Assembly (NCBI GenBank): GCA_020632885.1
Contig: JACKEQ010000007.1
Location: forward strand, 124,001 to 188,000
Source: Alphaproteobacteria bacterium
GTDB taxonomy: Bacteria; Myxococcota_A; UBA796; GCA-2862545
Reading direction: 5' to 3'
Length of the DNA stretch: 64,000 nt
Shown in pieces: positions 37,496 to 47,340 of the stretch (positions are counted from its first letter, which is position 1; each line of letters opens with the position of its first letter). The translations under genes and the position numbers were made by a program. The notes below the pieces were generated by a model, which saw only the letters and a program-made list of their open reading frames with translations, searched no databases and was not told where the DNA came from.

Positions 37496-37538
37496 CCGGG
37501 CGTTCCGGTGCCGTCCCTGGCGTGACGGGCAGCATGGA

Positions 37539-37544
37539 TTATGC
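37539..37544 (+). promoter_or_regulatory. Promoter-like -10 element TTATGC
   Basis: TTATGC preceded by GGA lies 21 bases upstream of the ATG of the Asp-repeat lipoprotein gene, with ACGGAGG between as ribosome-binding site. This fits the RTTAnnn pattern found before other genes in the window. Confidence 0.35.
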
Positions 37545-37565
37545 TCCCGGCCTCACGGAGGCTCC

Positions 37566-40025
37566 ATGCGACCCATCGCCCTTCTTCTCGCCCTCTCGAT
37601 GTTCGCCTGCAAGGGCAACACGCCCACGCCGACCGAGACGGACACCGACACGGACACCGATACCGATTCGGACACCGACGCGGACACCGATGCCGATTCG
37701 GACGCGGATACCGACGCCGACACGGACGCGGATACCGACGCCGACACGGATGCGGACACCGACGCCGACACGGACACGGACACCGACGCCGACACCGATT
37801 CGGATACCGACACGGACACGGACGCCGATTCGGACACCGACACGGACGCTGATTCGGACACCGATGCCGATTCGGACACGGACACCGACGCCGATTCGGA
37901 CACGGACACCGACGCCGATTCGGACACCGACACCGACACCGATGCGGACACCGACACCGGTCCGGACCTCTGCGCCGACGTGATCACCGCGGCCACGGGC
38001 GTCGGCATCATCGCGACGGGCGACACGACCCTGGGCGCGGCGAACCTCACCGCCGCGTGCCAGAGCAACTCCAACAACGCTCCCGAGCAGCTCGTGCGCT
38101 GGATCGCGCCGACGACCGGTGAGTACGAGGTCGACACCTCCCTGTCGGCCATCAGCGATACCGTCCTGAGCCGGATCACGGCCTGCGACGACACCACGTC
38201 CCTCGCCTGCAACGACGACGACGGCGTCGGCTTCCGCTCGCTGCTCACCCTCTCGCTCCAGCAGGACGAGGAGGTCGTGCTCGTGGTCGACGGCTACGGC
38301 ACCAACCAGGGCGCCTGGACCCTCGAGGCCCGCTACGCCGACGAGAGCGACTGCGGCGACACGGTCGACAACAACGGCGACGGCCTCACCGACTGCCTCG
38401 ACCCCTCCTGTGTCGGCGAGACCGCATGCATCGAGGTCGACTGCACCGACGGCACCGACAACAACCTCAACGGCCTGACCGACTGCGCGGACCCCGACTG
38501 CGACGCGGTCACGGAGTGCATCGAGGTCGACTGTGCCGACACGATCGACAACGACGCCAACGGCCTCACCGACTGTGACGACCCCGACTGCGCGACGGCG
38601 GCGAACTGCTACGAGTCCGACTGTACCGACACCATCGACAACGACGGCGACGGCCTGACCGACTGTGCGGACGACGAGTGCGGCAACGACCCCGCCTGCG
38701 TCGAGCTCGACTGCACCGACACCATCGACAACGACTTCGACACCCTCACCGACTGCCTCGACCCCGACTGCGTCGACGCGCTCGACTGCGACGCGGACTT
38801 CGTCGACATCCTCACCGCCGACACCTGCCCGGTCGCCGTGCCCGTGTCCGCCTTCCCCGCCCGCTTCGTGGGTCGGAACGCGGGTGGCACGGTCTGGGGA
38901 ACGCCCACGCCCAGCTGCAGCATCTCCTCGAACTCGACCGGTGCCTGGTACACCTTCACGGCCACCGAGAACGGCATGCTCTCGGCATCGAGCTGCGGCA
39001 GCACGTTCGACACCGAGATCTCGGTCCTGAGCGGCGACTGCGCTGGCACACTCACCTGTGAGGGCAACAACGACGACAGCTCGGCCGTTTGTGGCTCCAG
39101 CGCATCCACCCGCAGCGCGCTCACGGTGGCGGTCACCTCCGGCACGACCTACGAGGTGTACGTCGGCGGGTTCTCTTCCGCCACCGGTGAGTACGAGCTC
39201 CTCATGGACTTCGTGCCCGACGCCAGCGACACCGACACCGACACCGACGCCGATTCGGACACCGACACCGACACCGACGCCGACTCGGATGCCGACGCCG
39301 ACAGCGACACCGATTCGGACACCGACGCCGACACGGATGCGGACACCGACGCCGACACGGATGCGGACACCGACGCCGACACCGATGCGGACACCGACGC
39401 CGACACGGATGCGGACACTGACGCCGACACCGACACCGCGGACACCGAGCTGCTGATGATCACCGAGGTGGTCGACGGCACGATGTCCGGGGGCAAGCCG
39501 AAGTTCGTCGAGGTCACCAACGTGGGCAGCACCACGATCGACCTCTCGGCATACAGCATCGGCACGTTCTTCAATGGGGCCACCGACAACCTCCGGCACA
39601 TCACGTTGAGCGGCAGCCTGGCGGCCGGCGCATCCATCGTCGTGCAGGGCCACAACGACGATCCGGTGTTCAACACCGTGTACGGGTTCGAGCCGGACTT
39701 CGACGACATGGGCCAGTTCAACGGCGACGATGTCGTCGTCCTGATGCTCGGCGCGCCCACGGATCCGACCGGTGCCGGGGCCGTGATCGTGGACGTGTAC
39801 GGGGTCGTGGGTGTGGATGCCGTCCCGTCGTCGGGCTCTCCCGAGGTGTGGGCCTACACGGACTCCTACGCCCGTCGCCTGGTCACCGCGAGCCCCACGG
39901 CCACGTTCGACCCGGCGCAGTGGGACATCGGCGGTGAGAACGCGCTCGAGGGAGCAGGGAACAACGACACCGACAACCTGCCTGTGCTGCAGGCGAACAC
40001 GACGCCGGGCGTCTACCCCAACTGA
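37566..40025 (+). CDS. Asp-repeat lipoprotein with calcium-binding repeats and lamin-tail domain
   Basis: An 819-residue lipoprotein; MRPIALLLALSMFAC ends in the lipobox. A stalk of about 110 residues follows in which every second residue is Asp (DTDADSD pattern). Then comes a PPC-like beta domain, five Cys-framed units of the type CxDTIDNDGDGLTDCxDPDC (calcium-binding), and a second PPC-like domain with paired Cys. A second Asp-alternating stretch of about 72 residues leads to a C-terminal lamin-tail-like domain (LLMITEVVDGTMSGGKPKF, then FVEVTNVG). It is probably displayed on the outer surface and needs calcium. A hairpin terminator follows. Confidence 0.85.
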   Translation: MRPIALLLALSMFACKGNTPTPTETDTDTDTDTDSDTDADTDADSDADTDADTDADTDADTDADTDADTDTDTDADTDSDTDTDTDADSDTDTDADSDTDADSDTDTDADSDTDTDADSDTDTDTDADTDTGPDLCADVITAATGVGIIATGDTTLGAANLTAACQSNSNNAPEQLVRWIAPTTGEYEVDTSLSAISDTVLSRITACDDTTSLACNDDDGVGFRSLLTLSLQQDEEVVLVVDGYGTNQGAWTLEARYADESDCGDTVDNNGDGLTDCLDPSCVGETACIEVDCTDGTDNNLNGLTDCADPDCDAVTECIEVDCADTIDNDANGLTDCDDPDCATAANCYESDCTDTIDNDGDGLTDCADDECGNDPACVELDCTDTIDNDFDTLTDCLDPDCVDALDCDADFVDILTADTCPVAVPVSAFPARFVGRNAGGTVWGTPTPSCSISSNSTGAWYTFTATENGMLSASSCGSTFDTEISVLSGDCAGTLTCEGNNDDSSAVCGSSASTRSALTVAVTSGTTYEVYVGGFSSATGEYELLMDFVPDASDTDTDTDADSDTDTDTDADSDADADSDTDSDTDADTDADTDADTDADTDADTDADTDADTDADTDADTDTADTELLMITEVVDGTMSGGKPKFVEVTNVGSTTIDLSAYSIGTFFNGATDNLRHITLSGSLAAGASIVVQGHNDDPVFNTVYGFEPDFDDMGQFNGDDVVVLMLGAPTDPTGAGAVIVDVYGVVGVDAVPSSGSPEVWAYTDSYARRLVTASPTATFDPAQWDIGGENALEGAGNNDTDNLPVLQANTTPGVYPN
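37635..37960 (+). repeat. Asp-codon tandem repeat, first block
   Basis: Degenerate hexanucleotide repeats built from GACACC, GACGCC, GATTCG and GATGCG. Every second codon is GAC or GAT, giving the Asp-alternating stalk of the lipoprotein. The repeat stays in frame throughout, so copy-number change is in steps of two residues. Confidence 0.8.
39228..39447 (+). repeat. Asp-codon tandem repeat, second block
   Basis: Same hexanucleotide units as the first block, but dominated by GACGCCGACACGGATGCG-like 18-base units. It separates the second PPC-like domain from the lamin-tail domain of the lipoprotein. The similarity of the two blocks makes recombination or assembly collapse between them possible. 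Confidence 0.75.
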
Positions 40026-40046
40026 TCGCCCGAGCGTTCTCGCTCC

Positions 40047-40078
40047 AGAGGCCCGGCGGGTTCACCCGTCGGGCCTCT
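40047..40078 (+). terminator. Strong hairpin terminator after the Asp-repeat gene
   Basis: AGAGGCCCGGCGGG (40047-40060), loop TTCA, CCCGTCGGGCCTCT (40065-40078): 14 pairs with one G-T wobble. It begins 21 bases after the stop codon. The following bases are TCGCG rather than a T-run. Confidence 0.7.
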
Positions 40079-40211
40079 TCGCGTTCACATGTGCGCTCCC
40101 GCGTGCACCTGCAGCCGGAGGTGTCCCATCGTCCCCTGGTTTCTCGCGTCCGCCGTCCTTCCCGCTCCACCCCCACCCCCACCCGCTACAGGCTCCTTCT
40201 GCCAGTTGTTC

Positions 40212-40472
40212 ATGTTCTTGCCAGCGGTCTCGCAGCCGACGGGGACGGTGGCGGGTGGCGCCATGATCGAGACGACCTCGTTCGATGGCGGGCTGCCCAA
40301 CCGGCCCGGCCTCGAGCGGGCGCTGATCATGACCGGCGGTGTCACCCTGCCGACGAACGGCATCGCCACCAACGGTGTCCCCGAGGAGACCGACGTCAGG
40401 CTCGAGGGCGTTTCGATCGACCGCATCACGCGATCCCGGCTTCCGCTGAACGGTCGGGTGGCCTTCCGCTGA
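40212..40472 (+). CDS. Doubtful 86-residue open frame
   Basis: An open frame with high GC at third positions (MFLPAVSQPTGTVAGGAMI start, RLPLNGRVAFR end) in the otherwise empty 450-base gap after the terminator. There is no ribosome-binding site; an alternative ATG at 40089 gives 127 residues. It could be the remnant of a longer gene. It converges on the CoA-transferase gene with 3 bases between stops. No function. Confidence 0.3.
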   Translation: MFLPAVSQPTGTVAGGAMIETTSFDGGLPNRPGLERALIMTGGVTLPTNGIATNGVPEETDVRLEGVSIDRITRSRLPLNGRVAFR

Positions 40473-40475
40473 ACG

Positions 40476-42416
40476 TCAGCGGAACACGCCCCGTACCAAC
40501 CCCACGCCCACGAGCCAGCGGGCGCGCGCCAGCCACCATCGCCGCCGGCCCACCAGGTGGGGCCCGGGGCCCTCGCGCTCCACGCCCGTCCACGCCTTCG
40601 TCGCCCAGCCCCGCGGGCGGCTGGCGCCCTCCGTGACCGCCGTGCGCGACAGCGCCAGGGGGCTGTCGATCCGCGTGAAGGACCCCAGATCCTCCCGGGT
40701 CTCCCGGCGCACGAGCGGGCAGGCTGCTCGCGCGCCCGCCTGTGACGCACGGGGAACGCGCTCCCCGTGCGCCACGAAGGTCCAGCCGTCGTCCTTCACC
40801 CACCCGTCCACGGCAGGCACCCCGCCCAGCGCCGCAGCGGCCTGCAGCCACGTGGACGTCCGGGCCAGCGAGGCCTCTGCGTCCCCGCCGCCGTAGAGTG
40901 CCACCAGCGCGCCGTAGGCGCCGAAGAGCCCCGTCAGCAGGTCGTGGATCGGCACCGGGAAGAGCTCCGGCGAGCCTGGGCCGCCGTACGCTGCCTCCAT
41001 GCCGCACGCAGCCTGCACGGTCTGCTCCCAGCCCGGACGGCCCGCCCAGGGCCCGTGGGCACCGAAGGCCGACAGCGACACCCTGTGGGGCGCGAGGTCC
41101 AGGAGGCCCAGCCGGTCGGCGACCCCGGGGCGGAAGTTCTGGAGGACGACGTCCGGCTGCAGGCGGGCCACCAGGTCCTCGAGAGCAACCCGTCCCGCAC
41201 GCGTCTGGAGGTCCAGCCACACGGACGCCTTCCCGCGGTCGAACAGCGCGTGGAACCCGTCCACCCAGGCCGGATGGAGCCAGGGGTCGTCCACGCGCAC
41301 GACCTCCGCGCCGAGCTCCGCCAGGGTGCGCCCGGCGACCGGGCCCGCGATGACCATCGTGAAGTCGAGCACCCGTATGCCCGCGAGCGGCGGGCGACGG
41401 TCGTCGCCCGTGGGCTCGGGTTGCGTCCGCCAGCGCCCCGCCACCTCGTCGATCGAGCCGGTCCGGACGGGCTGGACGCGGGATCCGACCGTGTCGGTCG
41501 CGGGGCCCGGCATCGGTCCGTCGACCGTCGTCACGACATGCCCACCCTCTGCGGCCATCGGGCTCGACATCCACGTGCCCACGTCACGGACCGCGGCCAG
41601 GCAGAGGTCCGGGAAGCGCGCCTCCCATGCCTCGGCATCGGCCGTGGCGAGCACCCGGCGGAGGGCCGCCGTCGCGCGAACCGCCTCCCGGACCCCACCG
41701 AGGGACCCGGGGTCGGCGAGGGTCTCGGCCGAGAGCACGCCCGCCAGGTCGGCCCCCTCCGCTCCGAGGGCGTCGAGGAACGCCCGCAGGTGGTGCGGGA
41801 GGCCCAGGTGCACGAACAGGTGCCCGGACCGGCAGGGATGCAGCGCCACGAACGGGCTCGCGACCCACTGGAGCGGCTGGAAGGCGCGGGAGGGCCGGTC
41901 CGTGAAGAACGCCAGCAGCTCCTGGGTGCTCACGGCCGCGTCGTAGAGGCTCACGCGCACCGACTGACCCCGCCCGTCGCGGCGGCGCGCCAGCAGGGCC
42001 GCCACCACGCCGTTCACGGCCCAGGCGGCCGCCGTGGTGGTGACGGCGGGGACGTCGTGGAACCGGGGACGGAGACCCACCGGGGGCTCGTAGAGCCCCG
42101 TCCGGGCCGCGACGAGCTCCTCGATGGGCGGTCCACCGCCGCCGTGGAGACGGCACCACACGGTGGCCGGGGGACGGGGCATGGGGAGCCCGTCGGGCGT
42201 ACCGTCGATCACCACGTCGGCCTTCGCGACGAGAGCCGCAGGATCGCCCGTCACCACGGTCTTCCCGCGGTCGTACCCCGCCCAGCGCACGGGCAGGTCG
42301 GACGGGCTCCGCACCACGACGACGTCCGCCCCCTGATCGGCGAGCAGGACCCCCGCGAGGGCTGCGGCATCCCCGCCCCCCACCTGGACCACCTGCACGC
42401 CCTCCAGCCCGGCCAT
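40476..42416 (-). CDS. Two-domain CoA-transferase family III (CaiB/BaiF) protein
   Basis: A 646-residue protein made of two CaiB/BaiF-like halves. The N-half (1-310) has LADQGADVVVVRSP and AAAWAVNGVVAALLARRRDGRGQSVRVSLYDAA. The C-half (about 340-570) begins LAGIRVLDFTMVIAGPVAGRTLAELGAEVVRVD and continues VVLQNFRPGVADRLGL. Class III enzymes move CoA between carboxylic acids through an aspartyl-CoA thioester. Tandem forms exist in other bacteria. The catalytic Asp could not be placed with certainty. ATG 42416 follows GAGGAGGG. It is divergent from the GFA gene and lies near boxC, so an aromatic-acid role is possible (inference). Confidence 0.8.
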   Translation of the reverse strand: MAGLEGVQVVQVGGGDAAALAGVLLADQGADVVVVRSPSDLPVRWAGYDRGKTVVTGDPAALVAKADVVIDGTPDGLPMPRPPATVWCRLHGGGGPPIEELVAARTGLYEPPVGLRPRFHDVPAVTTTAAAWAVNGVVAALLARRRDGRGQSVRVSLYDAAVSTQELLAFFTDRPSRAFQPLQWVASPFVALHPCRSGHLFVHLGLPHHLRAFLDALGAEGADLAGVLSAETLADPGSLGGVREAVRATAALRRVLATADAEAWEARFPDLCLAAVRDVGTWMSSPMAAEGGHVVTTVDGPMPGPATDTVGSRVQPVRTGSIDEVAGRWRTQPEPTGDDRRPPLAGIRVLDFTMVIAGPVAGRTLAELGAEVVRVDDPWLHPAWVDGFHALFDRGKASVWLDLQTRAGRVALEDLVARLQPDVVLQNFRPGVADRLGLLDLAPHRVSLSAFGAHGPWAGRPGWEQTVQAACGMEAAYGGPGSPELFPVPIHDLLTGLFGAYGALVALYGGGDAEASLARTSTWLQAAAALGGVPAVDGWVKDDGWTFVAHGERVPRASQAGARAACPLVRRETREDLGSFTRIDSPLALSRTAVTEGASRPRGWATKAWTGVEREGPGPHLVGRRRWWLARARWLVGVGLVRGVFR

Positions 42417-42478
42417 GCGCCCTCCTCGCACCCGCCATAGTCCATGCTGCGGGGTCGCGCCCAGCACCAGGAGGGACG

Positions 42479-42877
42479 ATGGAGACGCTCACGGGTGGAT
42501 GTCTGTGTGGGGGCGTGCGGTACGAGGTCGTCGGCGAGCCGGTCCGGTTCTACCACTGCCACTGCTCGCGTTGCCGGAAGGCCAGCGGCACGGGCCACGC
42601 GTCCAACCTCTTCGTGAAGGGCGAGCTGCGCTGGCTCTCCGGGGCCGACCAGATCCACACGTTCGCCCACCCCGAGGCTCAACGCTTCGCGAACACCTTC
42701 TGCACGGTCTGTGGCGGCCGGGTACCCCGCCAGGTGCCGACCCATGTGTTCATCCCGGCCGGCTCCCTCGACACCGAGCCCTCCATCCGACCCCAGGCCC
42801 GCATCTTCTCGGGCTCGCGGGCCTCCTGGTCGTGCGACGGGTCCGACGTGCCGGCCTTCGACGCGCTGCCGTCGTGA
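42479..42877 (+). CDS. GFA/CENP-V-type zinc protein
   Basis: A 132-residue protein with GGCLCGGVRYE, HCHCSRCRKASGTGHA and FCTVCGG, the Cys ligands of the glutathione-dependent formaldehyde-activating enzyme fold. Most members have no known substrate; formaldehyde activation is not implied here. ATG 42479 follows AGGAGGGACG. The boxC gene starts 48 bases after its stop. Confidence 0.85.
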   Translation: METLTGGCLCGGVRYEVVGEPVRFYHCHCSRCRKASGTGHASNLFVKGELRWLSGADQIHTFAHPEAQRFANTFCTVCGGRVPRQVPTHVFIPAGSLDTEPSIRPQARIFSGSRASWSCDGSDVPAFDALPS

Positions 42878-42901
42878 TCCCGCGCTGACCCGCCAGCGGT
42901 G

Positions 42902-42907
42902 TTATGC
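42902..42907 (+). promoter_or_regulatory. Promoter-like -10 element TTATGC upstream of boxC
   Basis: GTGTTATGC precedes the boxC ATG by 18 bases, with TGGAGGG between as ribosome-binding site. It fits the RTTAnnn pattern seen elsewhere in the window. Confidence 0.35.
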
Positions 42908-42925
42908 GCGCCGCCTGGAGGGCCC

Positions 42926-44565
<1,640 letters not shown>

Positions 44566-44569
<4 letters not shown>

Positions 44570-45912
44570 TCGCGCTCCTGCTGGCCACTGCCTCACCCGC
44601 CCCGCGGGTGGTCACCGGGGCGCCCGCCACCCCGGACGGTCTGCCGCGCGTGCTCCTCGTGGACGACGCGGAGGCCACGTTCGAGGTCGGGATCGTCGGG
44701 GGCACACCCACGGTGCATCCGTCCTGGGAGGCCGCCCGGTCGGCCGCGCGGCATCCGGTCCTCTACCCCACGGACCTCGTGGCCGACGCGCTCGCGGACT
44801 CCGCAGACGCCCTGCTGGCCGCGCTGATCACCGACCCCGCCCACAACCGGCTCGTCCACGACCTCCTCGTCGCCGTGGACGACCGCCCCGAGGACGACCC
44901 CGTCCGCGTCTGGCTCGCCGTCGCCGCGAGCCTCGGCGGCATCCCCCTCGACACCCTCGATCTGCCGGTCGCGCTCCAGGAGCGCGCGTCGCACGACGCC
45001 GCCTCGTTCCGCGCCAAGAACCGGCCGGTGGGCCGCTGGTTCGCCGAACCCGCCCTCGCGCGTGCCTGGGCCCGCGACGCCTGGCTCGCCGACGCGCTCA
45101 CCCCCGCCGTCGTCGCAGGGCTCCCGACCGACGGGCCCCTCGTGGACCGCATCCGCGCCCGTCGGGAGCTCGATCTGCGCGCGTGGGGAGCATCGAGCCA
45201 GGGCATCGCCGTGCGCCCCGTGCCCGTCGAGCTCCACACCGGCAAGGGGTTCGCTGGAGCCGTGCGGGCGGCCCTGTCGGCCGTCGACGGCGCCCAGGTC
45301 CGCACCCGGATGCTCGAGGTCGGCACGGTCCCGGCGACGGACGTCATCCCGTCCGTCACCGTCGAGCCCACGCCGTTCTGGGAGGCCTGTCGGGACGCGC
45401 TCTCCGACCTCCCGCCCACCTGGCCCCCCGCGACCACCGCGGTCCGTGAGCTCTGCGCGACGGGCGCCACCCAGCTCGCCGTCGACCGCGGTCAGGCCGA
45501 GTCCAACACGTCTGCGTGGCAGTCCCCCGAGCTCCCGACGACCACAGCCGCCGTCCTGCCGCTCGTGTTCCGCCACGGCCAGGACGTCGAGGGCCTCGCT
45601 CGCGTGGGCGTGCGCACCCTGGACGTCGTCGTCCGCTACGGGCGTCCCCCCGCGATCCGCTCCGACGGGCAGCCCGCGACCGCACCGGTCTCCCCGGCCT
45701 GGCGCACCCTCCTCGTCCCCGCCTGGGAGCCCTTCGAAGCGCCCGCCCCGCCGGACCCCGAGCAGCTCGAGGCCGCCATCCGCGCGTCCGACCCCGCCGC
45801 GATCCGCGCGCTGCTGCATCCCGAACCGCCCGGTGGGTGTGGCTGTCACCAATCCGCTGCACCCAGGCGTGCCCTCCTGATCGCGCTCATGCTTGTTAGA
45901 AGGCGCTCCTGA
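44566..45912 (+). CDS. Exported MYXO-CTERM protein between boxC and boxB
   Basis: A 448-residue protein. The frame begins with CTG at 44566, which shares CTGA with the boxC stop; the resulting MIALLLATASPAP is a short signal sequence. No ATG or GTG start fits better in this frame downstream without losing the leader. The end GGCGCHQSAAPRRALLIALMLVRRRS is a clear MYXO-CTERM tail (given to show the Cys pair and Arg cluster, in two parts: GGCGCHQSA and LIALMLVRRRS). The body is Ala/Asp/Arg-rich with no known domain. It is probably cell-surface anchored. Its place between two cytoplasmic benzoyl-CoA genes is unexplained. Confidence 0.65.
45896..45901 (+). promoter_or_regulatory. Promoter-like -10 element TTAGAA upstream of boxB
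   Basis: CTTGTTAGAA lies 25 bases before the boxB ATG, inside the end of the CTERM gene, with CCGGAGG as ribosome-binding site. It suggests boxB can be transcribed on its own as well as from the boxC promoter. Confidence 0.3.
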
Positions 45913-45926
45913 CCCGGAGGCCAGCC

Positions 45927-47339
45927 ATGGGCATCGACTACAGCGAGCGCATCCCCAACAACGTCGACCTCTCCTCGGATCGCCGTCTGCAGCGGGCCCT
46001 CGAGAAGTGGCAGCCCGCCTTCCTGGACTGGTGGATGGACATGGGCCCCGAGGGCTGGCAGGCCAAGGACGTCTACCTCCGCACCGCCGTGAGCGTGGAC
46101 AAGGGCGGCTGGGCCAACTTCGGCTACGTCCAGATGCCGGAGTACCGCTGGGGCATCTTCCTCACCGAGCGCGAGGAGGGCCGGAAGGTCGGCTTCGGCG
46201 ACCACGCCGACGAGGAAGCCTGGCAGACCGTGCCCGGCGAGTACCGCAACATGCTCCAGCGCATCATCGTCACCCAGGCGGACACCGAGCCCGCCAGCGT
46301 CGAGCAGCAGCGCTACCTCGGTGCCACGGCGCCCTCGCTGTACGACCTGCGCAACCTCTTCCAGGTGAACGTCGAGGAGGGCCGGCACCTCTGGGCGATG
46401 GTGTACCTGCTCCACGGCTACTTCGGTCGCGACGGACGCGAGGAGGCCGAGGAGCTCCTCGCCCGCCGCGCCGGCGACGAGGACAAGCCCCGGATCCTCG
46501 ACGCGTTCAACCAGCAGTGTCCGGACTGGCTCACGTTCTTCTGCTTCACCACGTTCACGGACCGCGACGGCAAGTACCAGCTCGGCGCGCTCGCCGAGTC
46601 CGGCTTCGACCCGCTCGCGCGCACCTGCCGCTTCATGCTCACCGAGGAGGCCCACCACCTCTTCGTCGGCCAGACCGGCGTGGAGCGCATCCTCCGCCGT
46701 GGCGTCGAGCTCGCGAAGGAGGCCCCGAGCGGTGACGCGCGCGACCTCGGCGGCATCCGTCCCGCCACCGTCCAGAAGTACGTGAACTACTGGTACACCT
46801 ACAGCCTCGACCTGTTCGGCTCGGAGATCTCGAGCAACGCGGCGGACTTCTTCGCCTCCGGGCTCAAGGGGCGCTGGCAGGAGATGCGCCGCTACGAGGA
46901 CCACGTCGCGCTCGAGGCCCACGTGCCCATGCAGGTCTACGAGGACGGCCGCCTGGTCGAGAAGCTCGTCCCCATGCGCAACGCGATGAACGAGCTCCTC
47001 CGGTCGGAGTACGTGCGCGACTGCGAGTCGGTCGTCGAGAAGTGGAACAAGGCCCTCGAGCAGGAGGGCACGGACTTCCGGATCACCCTGCCGTCCACCC
47101 GGTTCCACCGCCGCCAGGGCATCTACGCCGGCAGCCACTTCGACCCCGCGGGCAACCCCGTCACCGAGGAGCAGTTCGAGGCCAACCGGGCCGCGTGGCT
47201 CCCCACCGACGAGGAGCGGGCGTACGTCGCGAGCCTGATGTCCGCCTGCTACGAGCCCGGCAAGATGGCCAACTGGATCGCGCCCCCACGCCGCGGGATC
47301 GACGGCCAGACCGTCGAGTTCGAGTACGTCCGCGTCTGA
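45927..47339 (+). CDS. boxB: Benzoyl-CoA 2,3-epoxidase (oxygenase) component BoxB
   Basis: A 470-residue class I di-iron protein. The metal ligands expected from characterised BoxB are present with a shift of one: Glu121, Glu151 and His154 (VEEGRH), Asp212, Glu241 and His244 (TEEAHH). N-terminal GIDYSERIPNNVDLSSDRRL is the BoxB signature. With the reductase BoxA it epoxidises benzoyl-CoA in the cytoplasm under air. BoxA and the dehydrogenase BoxD are not in this window. ATG 45927 follows CCGGAGG. Confidence 0.95.
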   Translation: MGIDYSERIPNNVDLSSDRRLQRALEKWQPAFLDWWMDMGPEGWQAKDVYLRTAVSVDKGGWANFGYVQMPEYRWGIFLTEREEGRKVGFGDHADEEAWQTVPGEYRNMLQRIIVTQADTEPASVEQQRYLGATAPSLYDLRNLFQVNVEEGRHLWAMVYLLHGYFGRDGREEAEELLARRAGDEDKPRILDAFNQQCPDWLTFFCFTTFTDRDGKYQLGALAESGFDPLARTCRFMLTEEAHHLFVGQTGVERILRRGVELAKEAPSGDARDLGGIRPATVQKYVNYWYTYSLDLFGSEISSNAADFFASGLKGRWQEMRRYEDHVALEAHVPMQVYEDGRLVEKLVPMRNAMNELLRSEYVRDCESVVEKWNKALEQEGTDFRITLPSTRFHRRQGIYAGSHFDPAGNPVTEEQFEANRAAWLPTDEERAYVASLMSACYEPGKMANWIAPPRRGIDGQTVEFEYVRV

Positions 47340-47340
47340 C

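Noticed and set aside
37635..39447. Hexanucleotide repeats as a possible non-coding satellite or origin iteron
   Set aside because: They keep one reading frame, lie inside a well-supported lipoprotein gene and lack any origin or replication gene nearby.
37539..39653. A 704-codon minus-strand open frame opposite the Asp-repeat lipoprotein gene
   Set aside because: The Gly-Val and Val-Arg repeats are the antisense reading of the Asp-codon repeats. The plus strand has a lipobox, ribosome-binding site and calcium motifs.
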